This document shows, piece after piece, positions 27,600-36,315 of a DNA stretch of 64,000 bases. The stretch is from Clostridiales bacterium (lineage in GTDB: Bacteria > Bacillota > Clostridia > Saccharofermentanales > Saccharofermentanaceae): the NCBI GenBank assembly GCA_017510605.1, contig JAFWMQ010000009.1:62001-126000 (forward strand), read 5' to 3'. The position numbers and the translations under genes were made by a program. Below the pieces are notes generated by a model that saw only the letters and a list, made by a program, of their open reading frames with translations, was not told the DNA's origin and searched no databases. Within the stretch, counting starts at the first letter, position 1. Each line of letters starts with the position of its first letter.

Positions 27600-28256
27600 A
27601 TGACCGATGAACTTAAAGACATCATATATGCCGATTTGTTCAGATACACCGGTAATGCACGCCGCTACAAGAATATCTATGCCTGCTATCTCGAAGAGAG
27701 ACGGTCCAGTCCCGAATTCAGTTATATCAGTGTTATGAGACGTACGCGTTATTATGCTGACCAGATCAAGAAATGGGACGGTATCAGGAAGAAGCTTTAT
27801 CAGATAAAGTTTGCAGTAAGCAATTTCAGACTTGATAAGCTGAGCCGCAAATATCATTTCCAGATCCCTTATGATACCGAGATCGGCAAGGGTTTCTATC
27901 TTGCGCATTTCGGACGTGTAATCATTCACCCGAAGAGCGTTATCGGTCATAATGTCAACGTGTCGACAGGTGTTGTTATCGGAACCCAGTTCAGAGGTAA
28001 GAGAAAGGGTTCTCCCCATATCGGCAATTATGTTTGGATCGGTGCCAATGCAGTTATCGTAGGCAATATCAGGATCGGCAATAATGTGCTTATCGCCCCC
28101 GGAGCATATGTCAACTTTGACGTTCCGGACGGTTCGATCGTTATCGGCAATCCGGGACTTATCAGAAGGTCGCCCGGCGCTACGTTGAACTATATCAACA
28201 ATACTATCCTCTTCGACGAATACAATGTTCGTTCAGACGGAGTCAAACAGTGGTAG
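27600..28256 (+). CDS. hexapeptide-repeat acyltransferase, CysE-like
   Basis: 218 residues. The second half is a left-handed beta-helix with hexapeptide repeats (IGKGFYLAHFG, IHPKSVIGHNVNVSTGVVIG, IGNYVWIGANAVIVGNIRIG) and the H at LAHFG typical of serine O-acetyltransferase-like enzymes. The N-terminal 90 residues are charged and helical but shorter than in CysE. It could be a serine acetyltransferase or a sugar O-acetyltransferase of the colanic acid/capsule type; no cysteine or capsule genes are adjacent. GGAGGGG (27584-27590) fixes ATG 27600. The stop overlaps the next gene (GTG 28250). Confidence 0.8.
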   Translation: MTDELKDIIYADLFRYTGNARRYKNIYACYLEERRSSPEFSYISVMRRTRYYADQIKKWDGIRKKLYQIKFAVSNFRLDKLSRKYHFQIPYDTEIGKGFYLAHFGRVIIHPKSVIGHNVNVSTGVVIGTQFRGKRKGSPHIGNYVWIGANAVIVGNIRIGNNVLIAPGAYVNFDVPDGSIVIGNPGLIRRSPGATLNYINNTILFDEYNVRSDGVKQW

Positions 28257-29491
28257 AGCCTTCAGTTTACAGACAAAACAGAGAGCGTTTCGCCGCCGCG
28301 CTGCCTGACTGCACCGCGGCGTTGCTTTTCTCGGGAGAGGGAAAAGCTATGTCACGCGATTCGGAGTACCGTTTTTTTGCCGACCGCAATTTCTTCTATC
28401 TGACCGGACTTGAGAATCCCGGTTATGTTTTGGTGATCGAGAAGATCGACGGAAAGGTCAGCGCTCTTCTCTATGCTCCTGCGAGGGATTCTATGAAAGA
28501 GCGCTGGCACGGAAAGCGTCTGGACCACACAGTGATCGCTGAGACAGCGGGACTTCCGGCAGACGATGTTTTCGATCTCGAGAAATATGAAGAGAAAGAG
28601 TTCGAGCTGATAAGGAATACTGGCATCAGGATCTATCTGGACAGATCATCTGTTATGCAGAAGCCTTTCGAGCTCAAAAAGCAGATCGAGAAGGAAGGCA
28701 GGAAGACATGTGACCTGTCAGAGATAATGACATCACTCCGCCTTATCAAGCAGCAATACGAGACAGATGCGATCAGGGAGGCTGCGAGGATCACGGAAGA
28801 AGCTATCGGAGAGATGAAGACCATGATCCGTCCCGGTGTATCTGAGTACGAACTCTATCTGAAACTTGAATATGAAATGGCAAAGAGGAGCTCGATGTCT
28901 TTTGCTTTTGAGACTATCGTTTCCTGCGGAAAGAATGCGTTCTATCTTCATCATTCGGAGCCTGAGAAAGACGGTGACGGCATAGCACGTGAAGGATCGA
29001 TCATCCAGGTCGATGTCGGTGCCAGATCTGACGGATACTGTGCTGATATCTCAAGAGTATTCTTCGTCGGCGCTCCCAAGGATGAAGATGATAAGAGATT
29101 GAAACTTCTCGGGCTGATAAGGGCCCTCCGGAAAGCCGCTTTCGGCTTTATTGAGCCCGGCAAAACGTTTGCCGGACTTAATTCACAAATGTATGACATC
29201 GCCGGCAAATGGCTTGCAGGACAAGGATTAATACCTGATAATTTTACGGAAGAGGACGTGCGCCGTTACTATTGGCACAACACTTCCCACTATCTGGGGC
29301 TTGACGTTCATGATGTCGGTCCGAGGGATAAAGAATTTGAAGCAGGTAATTGTCTTGCCGTCGAACCCGGTGTTTATATTCCTGAGTGGGATATCGGTTT
29401 CAGGATCGAGGACGACTGCCTGGTAACTGAAGAAGGCTGCCTGCTCCTGAGCTCCGGGAAGGACAGCCCGGAGGGTATAATTGTCGGATAA
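28250..29491 (+). CDS. M24 metallopeptidase, Xaa-Pro aminopeptidase family
   Basis: 413 residues. The N-terminal creatinase-like domain (about 1-170) is followed by the pita-bread M24 domain. Five metal ligands are recognisable: D in IQVDVGA, D in CADISR, H in HNTSHYLGLDVHD, E in AVEPGVY and E in RIEDDC. The length and the SEYRFFADRNFFYLTGLE motif fit aminopeptidase P, which removes N-terminal residues preceding proline. GTG 28250 overlaps the previous stop by 7 bp, with GGAG at 28239-28242. It is the middle gene of a three-gene overlapping set. Confidence 0.92.
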   Translation: MVEPSVYRQNRERFAAALPDCTAALLFSGEGKAMSRDSEYRFFADRNFFYLTGLENPGYVLVIEKIDGKVSALLYAPARDSMKERWHGKRLDHTVIAETAGLPADDVFDLEKYEEKEFELIRNTGIRIYLDRSSVMQKPFELKKQIEKEGRKTCDLSEIMTSLRLIKQQYETDAIREAARITEEAIGEMKTMIRPGVSEYELYLKLEYEMAKRSSMSFAFETIVSCGKNAFYLHHSEPEKDGDGIAREGSIIQVDVGARSDGYCADISRVFFVGAPKDEDDKRLKLLGLIRALRKAAFGFIEPGKTFAGLNSQMYDIAGKWLAGQGLIPDNFTEEDVRRYYWHNTSHYLGLDVHDVGPRDKEFEAGNCLAVEPGVYIPEWDIGFRIEDDCLVTEEGCLLLSSGKDSPEGIIVG

Positions 29492-30494
29492 CAGTTCTGT
29501 TGTGACCGCTGTTCTCGTCGCGGTTTTGATAGTGCTCTTAATAGTCCTTATCGGAGGAGGACTGTTAGTGCTGTTCATGACATATACCGACAAGATGTTC
29601 AAGAAGATCTTCAACAGACCCAAGCCCCTTCCTCAGGTCGACAGATCGCCCAAGAAAATCGACAGGACTACGATAATAGGACGCGGAAAAAACTGGTTCT
29701 ATTCATTCCACAATGAGTGGCTGGGGGTTAGGACAACGTCATTTGACGGCTGCAAACTGTCTGCGTATTACAGACCTTCATCAGATTCCACCTGCCGTAA
29801 TATGGTTATTCTGGTCCACGGCTACGATGAGTCGCCGGCCGAGATGGCTGCATATGCAAGGCTCATGATGAGGAAAGTGCAATGCCACTGCCTCATCACA
29901 CACATGAGGGGACACGGTATGAGCGGCGGAAAGAACTTTACGTGGGGACTTATGGAAAGTGTTGATCTTGATGCATGGTTTGCTTTTACAAGAAAGCGTC
30001 TGGGCAATAATTGCAGAATATATCTCGTTGCGAGGGGAGCAGGGGCAACCGCGTGTATCCTGGCTGCCCAACAGAAGGATTTTGACCGTTGTGTCTGCGG
30101 AATAGTTGCAGATTCTCCAATGGCATCGCTTACTGCGTATCTGAAGACAAATCTGCCAAAGAGTACGCAAATGTCGCCTGACTGGATAATCGGAGGTGTC
30201 AGAAGGATTGCCCAGCGCAACTTCGGTTTTGATATCAACAGATGTGATGCTACGACACACGCAAGTTCGATCAAGGTGCCGGTCCTTATTTTCCAGGGCG
30301 GTGAAGATGATGTAACAAAACCGACCGACACGCGTGAGATCTACGATAATCTGCGCTGCCGTAAGAGAATGGTCATAGTTAACAATGCCAAGCACCTTGA
30401 ATGTTATGAGCGCTCACAGGCGATGTATGAGCGCGAGGTCCAGAAATTTATAGAATCTTGCATAGTAAGGCTGGTTAAGATCGGCAGGCTTTGA
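29481..30494 (+). CDS. membrane-anchored alpha/beta-hydrolase fold protein, nucleophile missing
   Basis: 337 residues. It has an N-terminal membrane helix (about 8-33) and an alpha/beta-hydrolase domain like YqkD/Bem46-type proteins: oxyanion-side HGYDESP, HMRGHGMSGG, acid residue in GGEDDVTKP and His in AKHLECY. The nucleophile elbow, normally GxSxG, reads VARGAGAT, so Gly186 stands where Ser is expected. Classical serine hydrolysis therefore looks impossible, and a binding or scaffolding role is more likely. TTG 29481 is supported by GGAGGG (29470-29475) and overlaps the peptidase stop by 11 bp. Array E follows the stop. Confidence 0.8.
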   Translation: MSDNSSVVTAVLVAVLIVLLIVLIGGGLLVLFMTYTDKMFKKIFNRPKPLPQVDRSPKKIDRTTIIGRGKNWFYSFHNEWLGVRTTSFDGCKLSAYYRPSSDSTCRNMVILVHGYDESPAEMAAYARLMMRKVQCHCLITHMRGHGMSGGKNFTWGLMESVDLDAWFAFTRKRLGNNCRIYLVARGAGATACILAAQQKDFDRCVCGIVADSPMASLTAYLKTNLPKSTQMSPDWIIGGVRRIAQRNFGFDINRCDATTHASSIKVPVLIFQGGEDDVTKPTDTREIYDNLRCRKRMVIVNNAKHLECYERSQAMYEREVQKFIESCIVRLVKIGRL

Positions 30495-30502
30495 TCCTGT
30501 AT

Positions 30503-30591
30503 TTCTATCGGAAAACTCGAAAATTATCTTTTCCGATAGAATTTTCGCATTTTTCTATCGGAAAACTCGAAAACAAGAATTCCCGATAGAA
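30503..30591. repeat. palindrome array E, two units, 50 bp period
   Basis: Two 39-bp units lie at 30503-30541 and 30553-30591, with arms TTCTATCGGAAAA / TTTTCCGATAGAA, perfect in unit 1. Both share the interior AAAACTCGAAAA. An 11-bp spacer gives an exact 50-bp period. It sits directly after the hydrolase stop and before the MATE promoter and might double as a terminator. Confidence 0.9.
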
Positions 30592-30632
30592 ATACGCCCC
30601 TATATTCAAAACAGGTTCACTTCCCAAATCTA

Positions 30633-30660
30633 TTGACTATTAAGAAAAAGATGTTATAAA
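30633..30660 (+). promoter_or_regulatory. promoter of MATE exporter gene
   Basis: TTGACT (30633-30638) and TATAAA (30655-30660) are spaced by 16 bp. The leader to ATG 30730 is about 60 nt and has no clear ribosome site. Confidence 0.65.
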
Positions 30661-30729
30661 CATAAAGTTTTCCGTTTAGGTGAATATCAAACTTAATGAC
30701 GCAGTCCGGCGCCGGTTGATAGATGTGTA

Positions 30730-32106
30730 ATGAGTACTGTAACGACTGACAGAAGATCACTTACTGAAGGGAGCTTGTGGAACAAGATCCTCGGGTTTGC
30801 GTTTCCCCTTGCAATGACGGGGATACTTCAGCAGTTATTCACCGCGGCTGACATAGCTGTTGTCGGTAATTTTACGGGTGTTCTCGGGCAGGCCGCAATG
30901 GCTGCGGTAGGCGCCAACACCCCGATAGTTTCTCTTATCGTAAACTCGTTTTTGGGAATATCTTTAGGCACGAATGTCATTGTCGCGAATGCGGTAGGCC
31001 GGAAAGATGACGGGACAGTCCAAAAGGCTGTGCACACTTCAATTATAATAGCGATCATCGGTGGAATAATCGTTTCGTTAATAGGACAGATCATAGCGGA
31101 TCCGCTTATCAGGGCGCAGAACATCTCGGATGAGTCAGTAGAGATGGCGATACTGTATTTCCGCATATATATTGCCGGTCTTCCGGTAATACTCCTTTAT
31201 AACTTCGAGGCAGCTATCTTCAGGGGTATCGGAAATACAAGGATACCTTTCCTTGCGCTTGTGATATCAGGCGTTGTTAACGTTGGCCTGAATGTGTGTT
31301 TTGTTGTCGGATTCGACCGCACTGTCGACGGTGTTGCAACAGCTACTGTTATTTCAAATCTGATCAGCAGCATCATACTTTTGATGTTCTTAAGCAGGTC
31401 GAAAACAGCTGCGAAATTTGACGCGAAAAAGCTTCGTATCAACGGAGCCATACTATGGAAGATATTAAGGATCGGACTTCCCGCGAGCGCGCAGTCGGCA
31501 GTCTTCTCAACGGCCAACATCATCATCCAGGCGGCAATAAACGGTCTCGGAACAACTGTTGCCGCAGCTTCGAGCGCAGCGTTTAATATTGAGATCTTTT
31601 CGTATTACGTGCTGAACAGTTTCGGACAGGCATGCACGACTGTCACCGGACAGAATTACGGCGCGCGCAAGTTTGACAGATGCAAAAAGGCTTTGAGTCT
31701 TTGCCTTGTTGAAGGCATAGTTATAGAGGCGATAATGGTATCGACACTGCTTTTCTTCGGCAGGAATCTGTTAGCAATTTTTAATCCGGATCCGGAACTT
31801 GTCGAGATTGGTTATATCCGTATCATGTTCATTACGACAGCCCATCTGCTCTCACTCTTTTACGATGTAATGAGCGGTTACATGAGGGGATATGGAATAT
31901 CACTCACGCCTGCGATAGTAACTATGATAACGATCTGTGGGACCAGGATAATATGGGTAATGACGGTTTTCGCGCACTACCAATCATTCATGAGCCTCAT
32001 GATAGTTTATCCGGTAAGCCTCGGCCTGAACGCTGTGATGATATTTTTGCTGCTCCTTATCAGGAGGCCTGCGAAAAGGTTCAGTCAAAAGCCATCGGTC
32101 AAATGA
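30730..32106 (+). CDS. MATE-family multidrug/cation exporter
   Basis: 458 residues, predicted 12 membrane helices. It matches the MATE/DinF fold: N-terminal lobe with PLAMTGILQQLFTAADIAVVGNFTG, a second lobe beginning near KILRIGLPASAQSAVFSTANIIIQ, and the C-terminal GYGISLTPAIVTM segment. MATE proteins expel drugs or metabolites in exchange for Na+ or H+. It has its own promoter and is not overlapped by neighbours. A good ribosome site is not visible, which leaves a small doubt about the exact start. The TPP riboswitch promoter begins about 20 bp after its stop. Confidence 0.92.
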   Translation: MSTVTTDRRSLTEGSLWNKILGFAFPLAMTGILQQLFTAADIAVVGNFTGVLGQAAMAAVGANTPIVSLIVNSFLGISLGTNVIVANAVGRKDDGTVQKAVHTSIIIAIIGGIIVSLIGQIIADPLIRAQNISDESVEMAILYFRIYIAGLPVILLYNFEAAIFRGIGNTRIPFLALVISGVVNVGLNVCFVVGFDRTVDGVATATVISNLISSIILLMFLSRSKTAAKFDAKKLRINGAILWKILRIGLPASAQSAVFSTANIIIQAAINGLGTTVAAASSAAFNIEIFSYYVLNSFGQACTTVTGQNYGARKFDRCKKALSLCLVEGIVIEAIMVSTLLFFGRNLLAIFNPDPELVEIGYIRIMFITTAHLLSLFYDVMSGYMRGYGISLTPAIVTMITICGTRIIWVMTVFAHYQSFMSLMIVYPVSLGLNAVMIFLLLLIRRPAKRFSQKPSVK

Positions 32107-32127
32107 TTTTGTTATTTGTCAAAACTC

Positions 32128-32156
32128 TTGTAAAAGCGAAATTGTTATAGTATATT
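32128..32156 (+). promoter_or_regulatory. promoter of TPP-riboswitch transcript
   Basis: TTGTAA (32128-32133) and TATATT (32151-32156) are spaced by 17 bp, placing the transcript start a few bases before the riboswitch aptamer. Confidence 0.65.
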
Positions 32157-32169
32157 TGTCGCGACAAAC

Positions 32170-32256
32170 GGAAATCGGGGAGCCTTAGAACGGCTGAGAG
32201 GGATTTAAGATCCGACCCGCAGAACCTGACGGATAATGCCGGCGTAGGGAACCAAA
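32170..32256 (+). promoter_or_regulatory. TPP riboswitch (THI element)
   Basis: Conserved THI-element blocks occur in order: CGGGGAGCC, GGCTGAGAGGGA, GACCC, GAACCTGACGGATAATGCC and GCGTAGGGAA. The CTGAGA and CTGA..GGATAATxCC..GCGTAGGGAA modules are the pyrimidine- and pyrophosphate-sensor parts. It lies directly upstream of a ThiT-type gene, the expected context for thiamine-pyrophosphate repression. Confidence 0.95.
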
Positions 32257-32270
32257 TATATATTTTCGAT

Positions 32271-32332
32271 CCTCTTGTCACCGGTATTACTTTAAGGGTA
32301 AGCGAGCTCAGAACGAGTTTCCGTGACGGAGG
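32271..32332 (+). promoter_or_regulatory. expression platform: anti-Shine-Dalgarno helix
   Basis: CCTC-TT-GTCAC (32271-32281) can pair with GTGAC-G-GAGG (32323-32332), burying the GGAGG ribosome site of the gene starting at 32340. There is no T-run, so control appears to be at translation initiation. The competing pairing with the aptamer is not resolved by eye. Confidence 0.6.
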
Positions 32333-32339
32333 TGTTTTT

Positions 32340-33719
32340 ATGTCCAAACAAACTACAAAATCCAATCGTGAGAATATCTTAAGGATATCCACTGGCGGTG
32401 TCTGCATTGCATTGGCATTCGTTCTTTCACAGCTGAAACTTTTCGAGATGCCGATGGGCGGATCAGTCACACCGGCATCAACACTGCCCATTATAGTTTA
32501 CGGTGTTGCGTTCGGACCGGTATGGGGCTTTGTTATCGCATTTATATTCAGCCTTTTGCAGCTTATCGGAGGCTGGCTGGTAACGCCTTTCCAGGTGTTC
32601 CTTGATTACACGATCGGTTATACGGCTTTAGGCTTTGCAGGCCTTGCTGCACTTAAGGAAGACAGCAGATTAAAGATCAATGGTGCTCTCAGCAGATTCA
32701 GAGGCTCATCGATCCTTAAGATCCTCGGATTTTCTGTTGTCGCATACCTTGTCAGATGGCTCGGATCTGTTGTTTCGGGTGTTATTTTCTACGCTGAATA
32801 TGCTGCAGAAGCGGGCTACGACAATGCGCTCGTTTATTCCATGGTCTACAACGGTTCATTCCTTTTGGCAGATCTTGCTATCCTTGCGGTAGTGCTTGTT
32901 ATTCTTTACATGGTCATCCCTTCTTCAAGAGAAGACAATACGCTTTCTATTATCCAGAGATTCACTGCGGAATTCGTCGGGACTTTTGTTCTCGTCTTTG
33001 TAGGCTGCGGTACTGCAATGGCAGTCGGTTGTGACGCAGCAAATGGCAGCGGATACATTCTTACCGCATTTGCTTTCGGTCTTGTAATCGTTGCGATGGC
33101 ATATTCCATCGGCAATATATCAGGATGCCATATAAATCCAGCGGTATCACTTGCAATGCTTATCTCGGGTAAGATGACTATCTCCGAATTCTGGGGCTAT
33201 GTCGTTTTCCAGATTCTCGGAAGCATCTCTGCTGCTGGCCTTCTCCAGTACCTGTTTTCCACAGCAGGCAAGATCGACATGACCGGTGTCTATGATGCAG
33301 AAGCAGGTGAGATGGCTTCATGGGGACTCGGCGCGAACAGCCTTTCAGGTGTAGGCGGTAATGTTCTCGCAGGAATCATAATCGAGCTTGTTCTGACATT
33401 CATCTTTGTTCTCTGCATTCTCGGAGTAACTGACAGCAAGTTCAAGCACGGTTCTTTAGCAGGAATCGTTATAGGTCTCGCTCTTGTTCTCGTACACATA
33501 CTCGGTATTGCTTTCACGGGAACATCCGTTAACCCTGCACGTTCGATCGGTCCTGCGATCTTTGCAGGCGGAAAAGCCCTTACGGATCTTTATGTGTTCA
33601 TTTTCGCACCCTTCGCAGGCGCAGCTCTTGCCGCACTTGTTTACAAGGCTATCTCGAGAAGCAAAGAAGATAAGGTCGTCATATCTTCCGATGATATCGA
33701 GAAGGAAACTGAAGAGTAA
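32340..33719 (+). CDS. fusion of ThiT thiamine S-component and AqpZ-like aquaporin
   Basis: 459 residues in one open frame. Residues 1-195 match ThiT/YuaJ, the thiamine-binding S-component of ECF transporters (FGPVWGFVIAFIFSLLQ, PFQVFLDYTIGYTALGFAG). A short linker leads to residues 206-445, a complete MIP channel with both NPA boxes (HINPAVS 266-268; SVNPARS 398-400). Its pore filter positions read F246, H386, T395 and R401, the AqpZ water-channel set rather than a glycerol facilitator. The tail is acidic. GACGGAGG precedes ATG 32340 and the TPP riboswitch controls it. No ECF ATPase or EcfT gene is nearby. A ThiT-aquaporin fusion is not one I know; a water or small-solute path tied to thiamine uptake is speculation. 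Confidence 0.88.
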   Translation: MSKQTTKSNRENILRISTGGVCIALAFVLSQLKLFEMPMGGSVTPASTLPIIVYGVAFGPVWGFVIAFIFSLLQLIGGWLVTPFQVFLDYTIGYTALGFAGLAALKEDSRLKINGALSRFRGSSILKILGFSVVAYLVRWLGSVVSGVIFYAEYAAEAGYDNALVYSMVYNGSFLLADLAILAVVLVILYMVIPSSREDNTLSIIQRFTAEFVGTFVLVFVGCGTAMAVGCDAANGSGYILTAFAFGLVIVAMAYSIGNISGCHINPAVSLAMLISGKMTISEFWGYVVFQILGSISAAGLLQYLFSTAGKIDMTGVYDAEAGEMASWGLGANSLSGVGGNVLAGIIIELVLTFIFVLCILGVTDSKFKHGSLAGIVIGLALVLVHILGIAFTGTSVNPARSIGPAIFAGGKALTDLYVFIFAPFAGAALAALVYKAISRSKEDKVVISSDDIEKETEE

Positions 33720-33763
33720 GTTTATCAGATCATTTTGGTATCTCACGATACCCTTCCACGTTG

Positions 33764-33807
33764 CTTACCGGCCGGATTGCCCGAACTATCCGGCCGGTAA
33801 GTTTTTT
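33764..33807 (+). terminator. strong terminator after ThiT-aquaporin gene
   Basis: A perfect 14-bp stem, CTTACCGGCCGGAT with ATCCGGCCGGTAAG (33764-33777, 33788-33801), and a 10-nt loop are followed by TTTTTT. Confidence 0.95.
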
Positions 33808-33872
33808 GTATAGTTTACAAACGGCCGGCTTAATCTATAATTAATTTAGTCTTTTCGAAATGGGGATAGATT

Positions 33873-34862
33873 ATGGCAAGAGGCGGTTTTCACGGCGGAG
33901 GATTCCATTCCGGCGGACATCACGGAGGTTTCAGTGGCGGTGGTTTCCACGGAGGCGGATTCCACGGCGGGTTCCATGGCGGTTATTACGGAGGCCGCAA
34001 CGGCTCTGATGAGAATGAGTCATACAGATTTTTTTCCACCATTGTTGTTTTGAGCATTTGCCTTATCGGCTTCCTGATCGATAAAGCCTATGAGGGTAAT
34101 ATCCCGGGGTTGGATTATTATAACCTGATCTTATTTTTTATAAGTTTGTGTTTCTTCATCTGGATGTGCAAAGAAAACGGACGCACTTCCGTTTTAAGTA
34201 AGATCCGGAAAGGTACCGGTTCTTCCGGATCGGTATGGAAAGGTGAGAGCCCGAATTTCAGGGTGGGTAATTATCATACCTGGTATGATACGACTTCCTC
34301 GCAGTACTGCATTTCTTTTTATGAGAAGTATTTTGGTGATTCGAACGCGGAAAAAGTCAAAGAAACCATGGCAAGGACTCCGAAGATCGTTTGGATGAGC
34401 CCTTATGTGTGGACTGTCCTGGGAGGGATATTCTTTATATGCACGTTCTTTTTCTATGAACTGGTAATCCCTGTTTTCGAGAACAGGGTGATGACCGATC
34501 AGGCATTTAATTTCATGGATAACTTCATTTTCTATCTGCCGTCGGTACTTACGCTTCTTTGTGCCGTGAGCGGATTTATTATGCTCAAGATCAGGGACAA
34601 TCTCCTGTATAAATGTGCATACAGGATAGTCCATGACAATATCGCTGCGGAAGAGCGTATGAAGACAGAAAGCATTATTGCTTCCAAGCTTAGCAGCAAA
34701 TGGTACTACAACAGGTGTCCTAACTGCGGAGCGGAGGCTTCGAAAGCACTCAGGATCTGCACGCACTGCGGCGCGTCTTTGGAAGTAAAATCCTTTGAGG
34801 ATGGAATTTCGGGTGCTATCCACCGGATATCAAAAGAAGACGAGGAAAATAAAGAGGACTGA
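33873..34862 (+). CDS. Gly/His-rich zinc-ribbon membrane protein, paralogue 1
   Basis: 329 residues, family not recognised. Residues 1-44 are almost only Gly, His, Phe and Ser, with seven His in a repeated FHGGG pattern, suggesting metal binding. Two membrane helices follow (about 53-68 and 83-95), then a domain containing the conserved block KVKETMARTPKI(V)WM. Two more helices (about 180-205 and 220-248) precede a C-terminal zinc ribbon (CPNCG ... CTHCG). The next gene is a clear paralogue starting 2 bp after the stop, and a third, shorter one follows. The Zn ribbon is probably cytoplasmic. Function unknown; metal sensing or handling is an inference from residue content only. Confidence 0.7.
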   Translation: MARGGFHGGGFHSGGHHGGFSGGGFHGGGFHGGFHGGYYGGRNGSDENESYRFFSTIVVLSICLIGFLIDKAYEGNIPGLDYYNLILFFISLCFFIWMCKENGRTSVLSKIRKGTGSSGSVWKGESPNFRVGNYHTWYDTTSSQYCISFYEKYFGDSNAEKVKETMARTPKIVWMSPYVWTVLGGIFFICTFFFYELVIPVFENRVMTDQAFNFMDNFIFYLPSVLTLLCAVSGFIMLKIRDNLLYKCAYRIVHDNIAAEERMKTESIIASKLSSKWYYNRCPNCGAEASKALRICTHCGASLEVKSFEDGISGAIHRISKEDEENKED

Positions 34863-34864
34863 TC

Positions 34865-35878
34865 ATGGCTAGAGGCGGACATCACGGCGGAGGCAGCCAT
34901 TCAGGCGGACATCACAGCGGCGGATTTCACGGCGGGTTTTCCGGTGGCGGAGGTTCCTTGGGGGGCGGAAGTCACAGAGGCGGTAACTATTCCGATGAAC
35001 TCTCATATACAGATTTTATCCTCAACTGGGGATTGATCATTATTTTTATGATCGTTTATGGAATCATTCAGATCGCACAAGGAGCTGTATCGGGATTAGA
35101 TCTCATAAATCTCGGCATATTCTGTTTTAGCGGATTATTATTTTATCTCGCTCTTAAAGAATATAAGAGGACGGCTGCACTTAACGGTTTTAAGAGGTTA
35201 TTCAGACCTGTATATTCCGGCAAGATTTGGAAAGGCCGAAAACCTTATGACAGGAACGGAGACAGGTACACGTGGGTAGGAAAATACGAGAAGAATTACT
35301 ATGTGTCATTTACCGATAATGAGTTCGGCCCCGAGAATGCCAGGAAAGTTAAAGAGACCATGACAAGGACTCCAAGGATAATCTGGATGAATTCATTTGT
35401 CTGGCTGGTGATCGGAGTAATATCATTTTTTACCACGTTCTGGTTCTACGAGAGGGTTATTCCATATTTCGAACAGGCAACGATGACTGATGAAGCATTT
35501 GCGTTTATGGATGATTTCATTTTTTATCTTCCTTCGGCCGTTACATTGTTATGTTCGATCGCATGTCTTATATTTGTTCATGTTAAGGATAATCTTTTGT
35601 ATAAGTGCGCGGCAAGGATCGTCGAGGAAAACAAAGCAGAGGAAGAAAGGCTCAGGACGCAGGAGTATATTGCGTCACAGCTCAGTAAAAAATGGTATTA
35701 CAACGTCTGTCCTAACTGCGGTTCGGCAGCTTCGGATGATGTCAGGGCATGTACTCATTGCGGGACCTCGCTGGAAGTCGGATCTTTCGAGTCGGAGAAT
35801 TCCACGGCCGTTCACAGGATCAGTTCTGAGGCGGAGAATGATGATGCAGGTTCAGTCGAAAAGGAGGAAGTTCAATAA
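34865..35878 (+). CDS. Gly/His-rich zinc-ribbon membrane protein, paralogue 2
   Basis: 337 residues, built like paralogue 1: a Gly/His-rich N-terminus (seven His in the first 37 residues), paired membrane helices, the block RKVKETMTRTPRIIWM, a second helix pair with FYERVIPYFE and FMDDFIFYLPS, and a C-terminal ribbon (CPNCG ... CTHCG). Between paralogues the central and C-terminal parts are closely alike, while the N-terminal repeats differ in length. GAGGA precedes ATG 34865, and the stop overlaps the third gene by one base. The family is unrecognised. Tandem duplication is the simplest explanation. Confidence 0.7.
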   Translation: MARGGHHGGGSHSGGHHSGGFHGGFSGGGGSLGGGSHRGGNYSDELSYTDFILNWGLIIIFMIVYGIIQIAQGAVSGLDLINLGIFCFSGLLFYLALKEYKRTAALNGFKRLFRPVYSGKIWKGRKPYDRNGDRYTWVGKYEKNYYVSFTDNEFGPENARKVKETMTRTPRIIWMNSFVWLVIGVISFFTTFWFYERVIPYFEQATMTDEAFAFMDDFIFYLPSAVTLLCSIACLIFVHVKDNLLYKCAARIVEENKAEEERLRTQEYIASQLSKKWYYNVCPNCGSAASDDVRACTHCGTSLEVGSFESENSTAVHRISSEAENDDAGSVEKEEVQ

Positions 35879-36315
35879 TGCTTACCAAGTTCTTTAAGTA
35901 TTCGCTTCCGATCGGAATAGCAGGAATAGTTCTCAACATATTTCTATTCGCAACGAACTTGTATTATGAACTCGTAGTTCCTGTAATCGAGAATTCATCG
36001 CTGGAAGGCGATATATTTACGTTTTTCGATTATCTGATTTTCTATACGCCGTGTATATTTATGGTCTTGTTCGTTGTGTATATCGTCCTGGGACAGATCT
36101 ACATGAAGAGGAAACATGCCAAAAACGAAGATAAGGTGACTGAAGATCTCATGATTAAAAATGCCGAGGTTCAGAAAGTGCTTAATGAAAAGGCTGATTT
36201 CCTGAAATACAAATACTATACCAACTGCCCGAACTGCGGATCGGTACGTGTCGAGAATACCAAAGTGTGTTCTTTCTGCGGAGCCTCGCTGATCATTGAA
36301 GAGGATAAGGAATGA
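35878..36315 (+). CDS. short zinc-ribbon membrane protein, paralogue 3
   Basis: 145 residues, corresponding to the C-terminal half of the two preceding genes: a helix pair with NLYYELVVPVIEN and FFDYLIFYTP, a charged linker and a zinc ribbon (CPNCG ... CSFCG). The Gly/His-rich region and the KVKETM block are absent, so it is a truncated or ancestral form. Its ATG overlaps the stop of paralogue 2 and its own stop overlaps the hydrolase start (ATGA). All four genes are therefore translationally coupled and likely act together. Confidence 0.7.
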   Translation: MLTKFFKYSLPIGIAGIVLNIFLFATNLYYELVVPVIENSSLEGDIFTFFDYLIFYTPCIFMVLFVVYIVLGQIYMKRKHAKNEDKVTEDLMIKNAEVQKVLNEKADFLKYKYYTNCPNCGSVRVENTKVCSFCGASLIIEEDKE

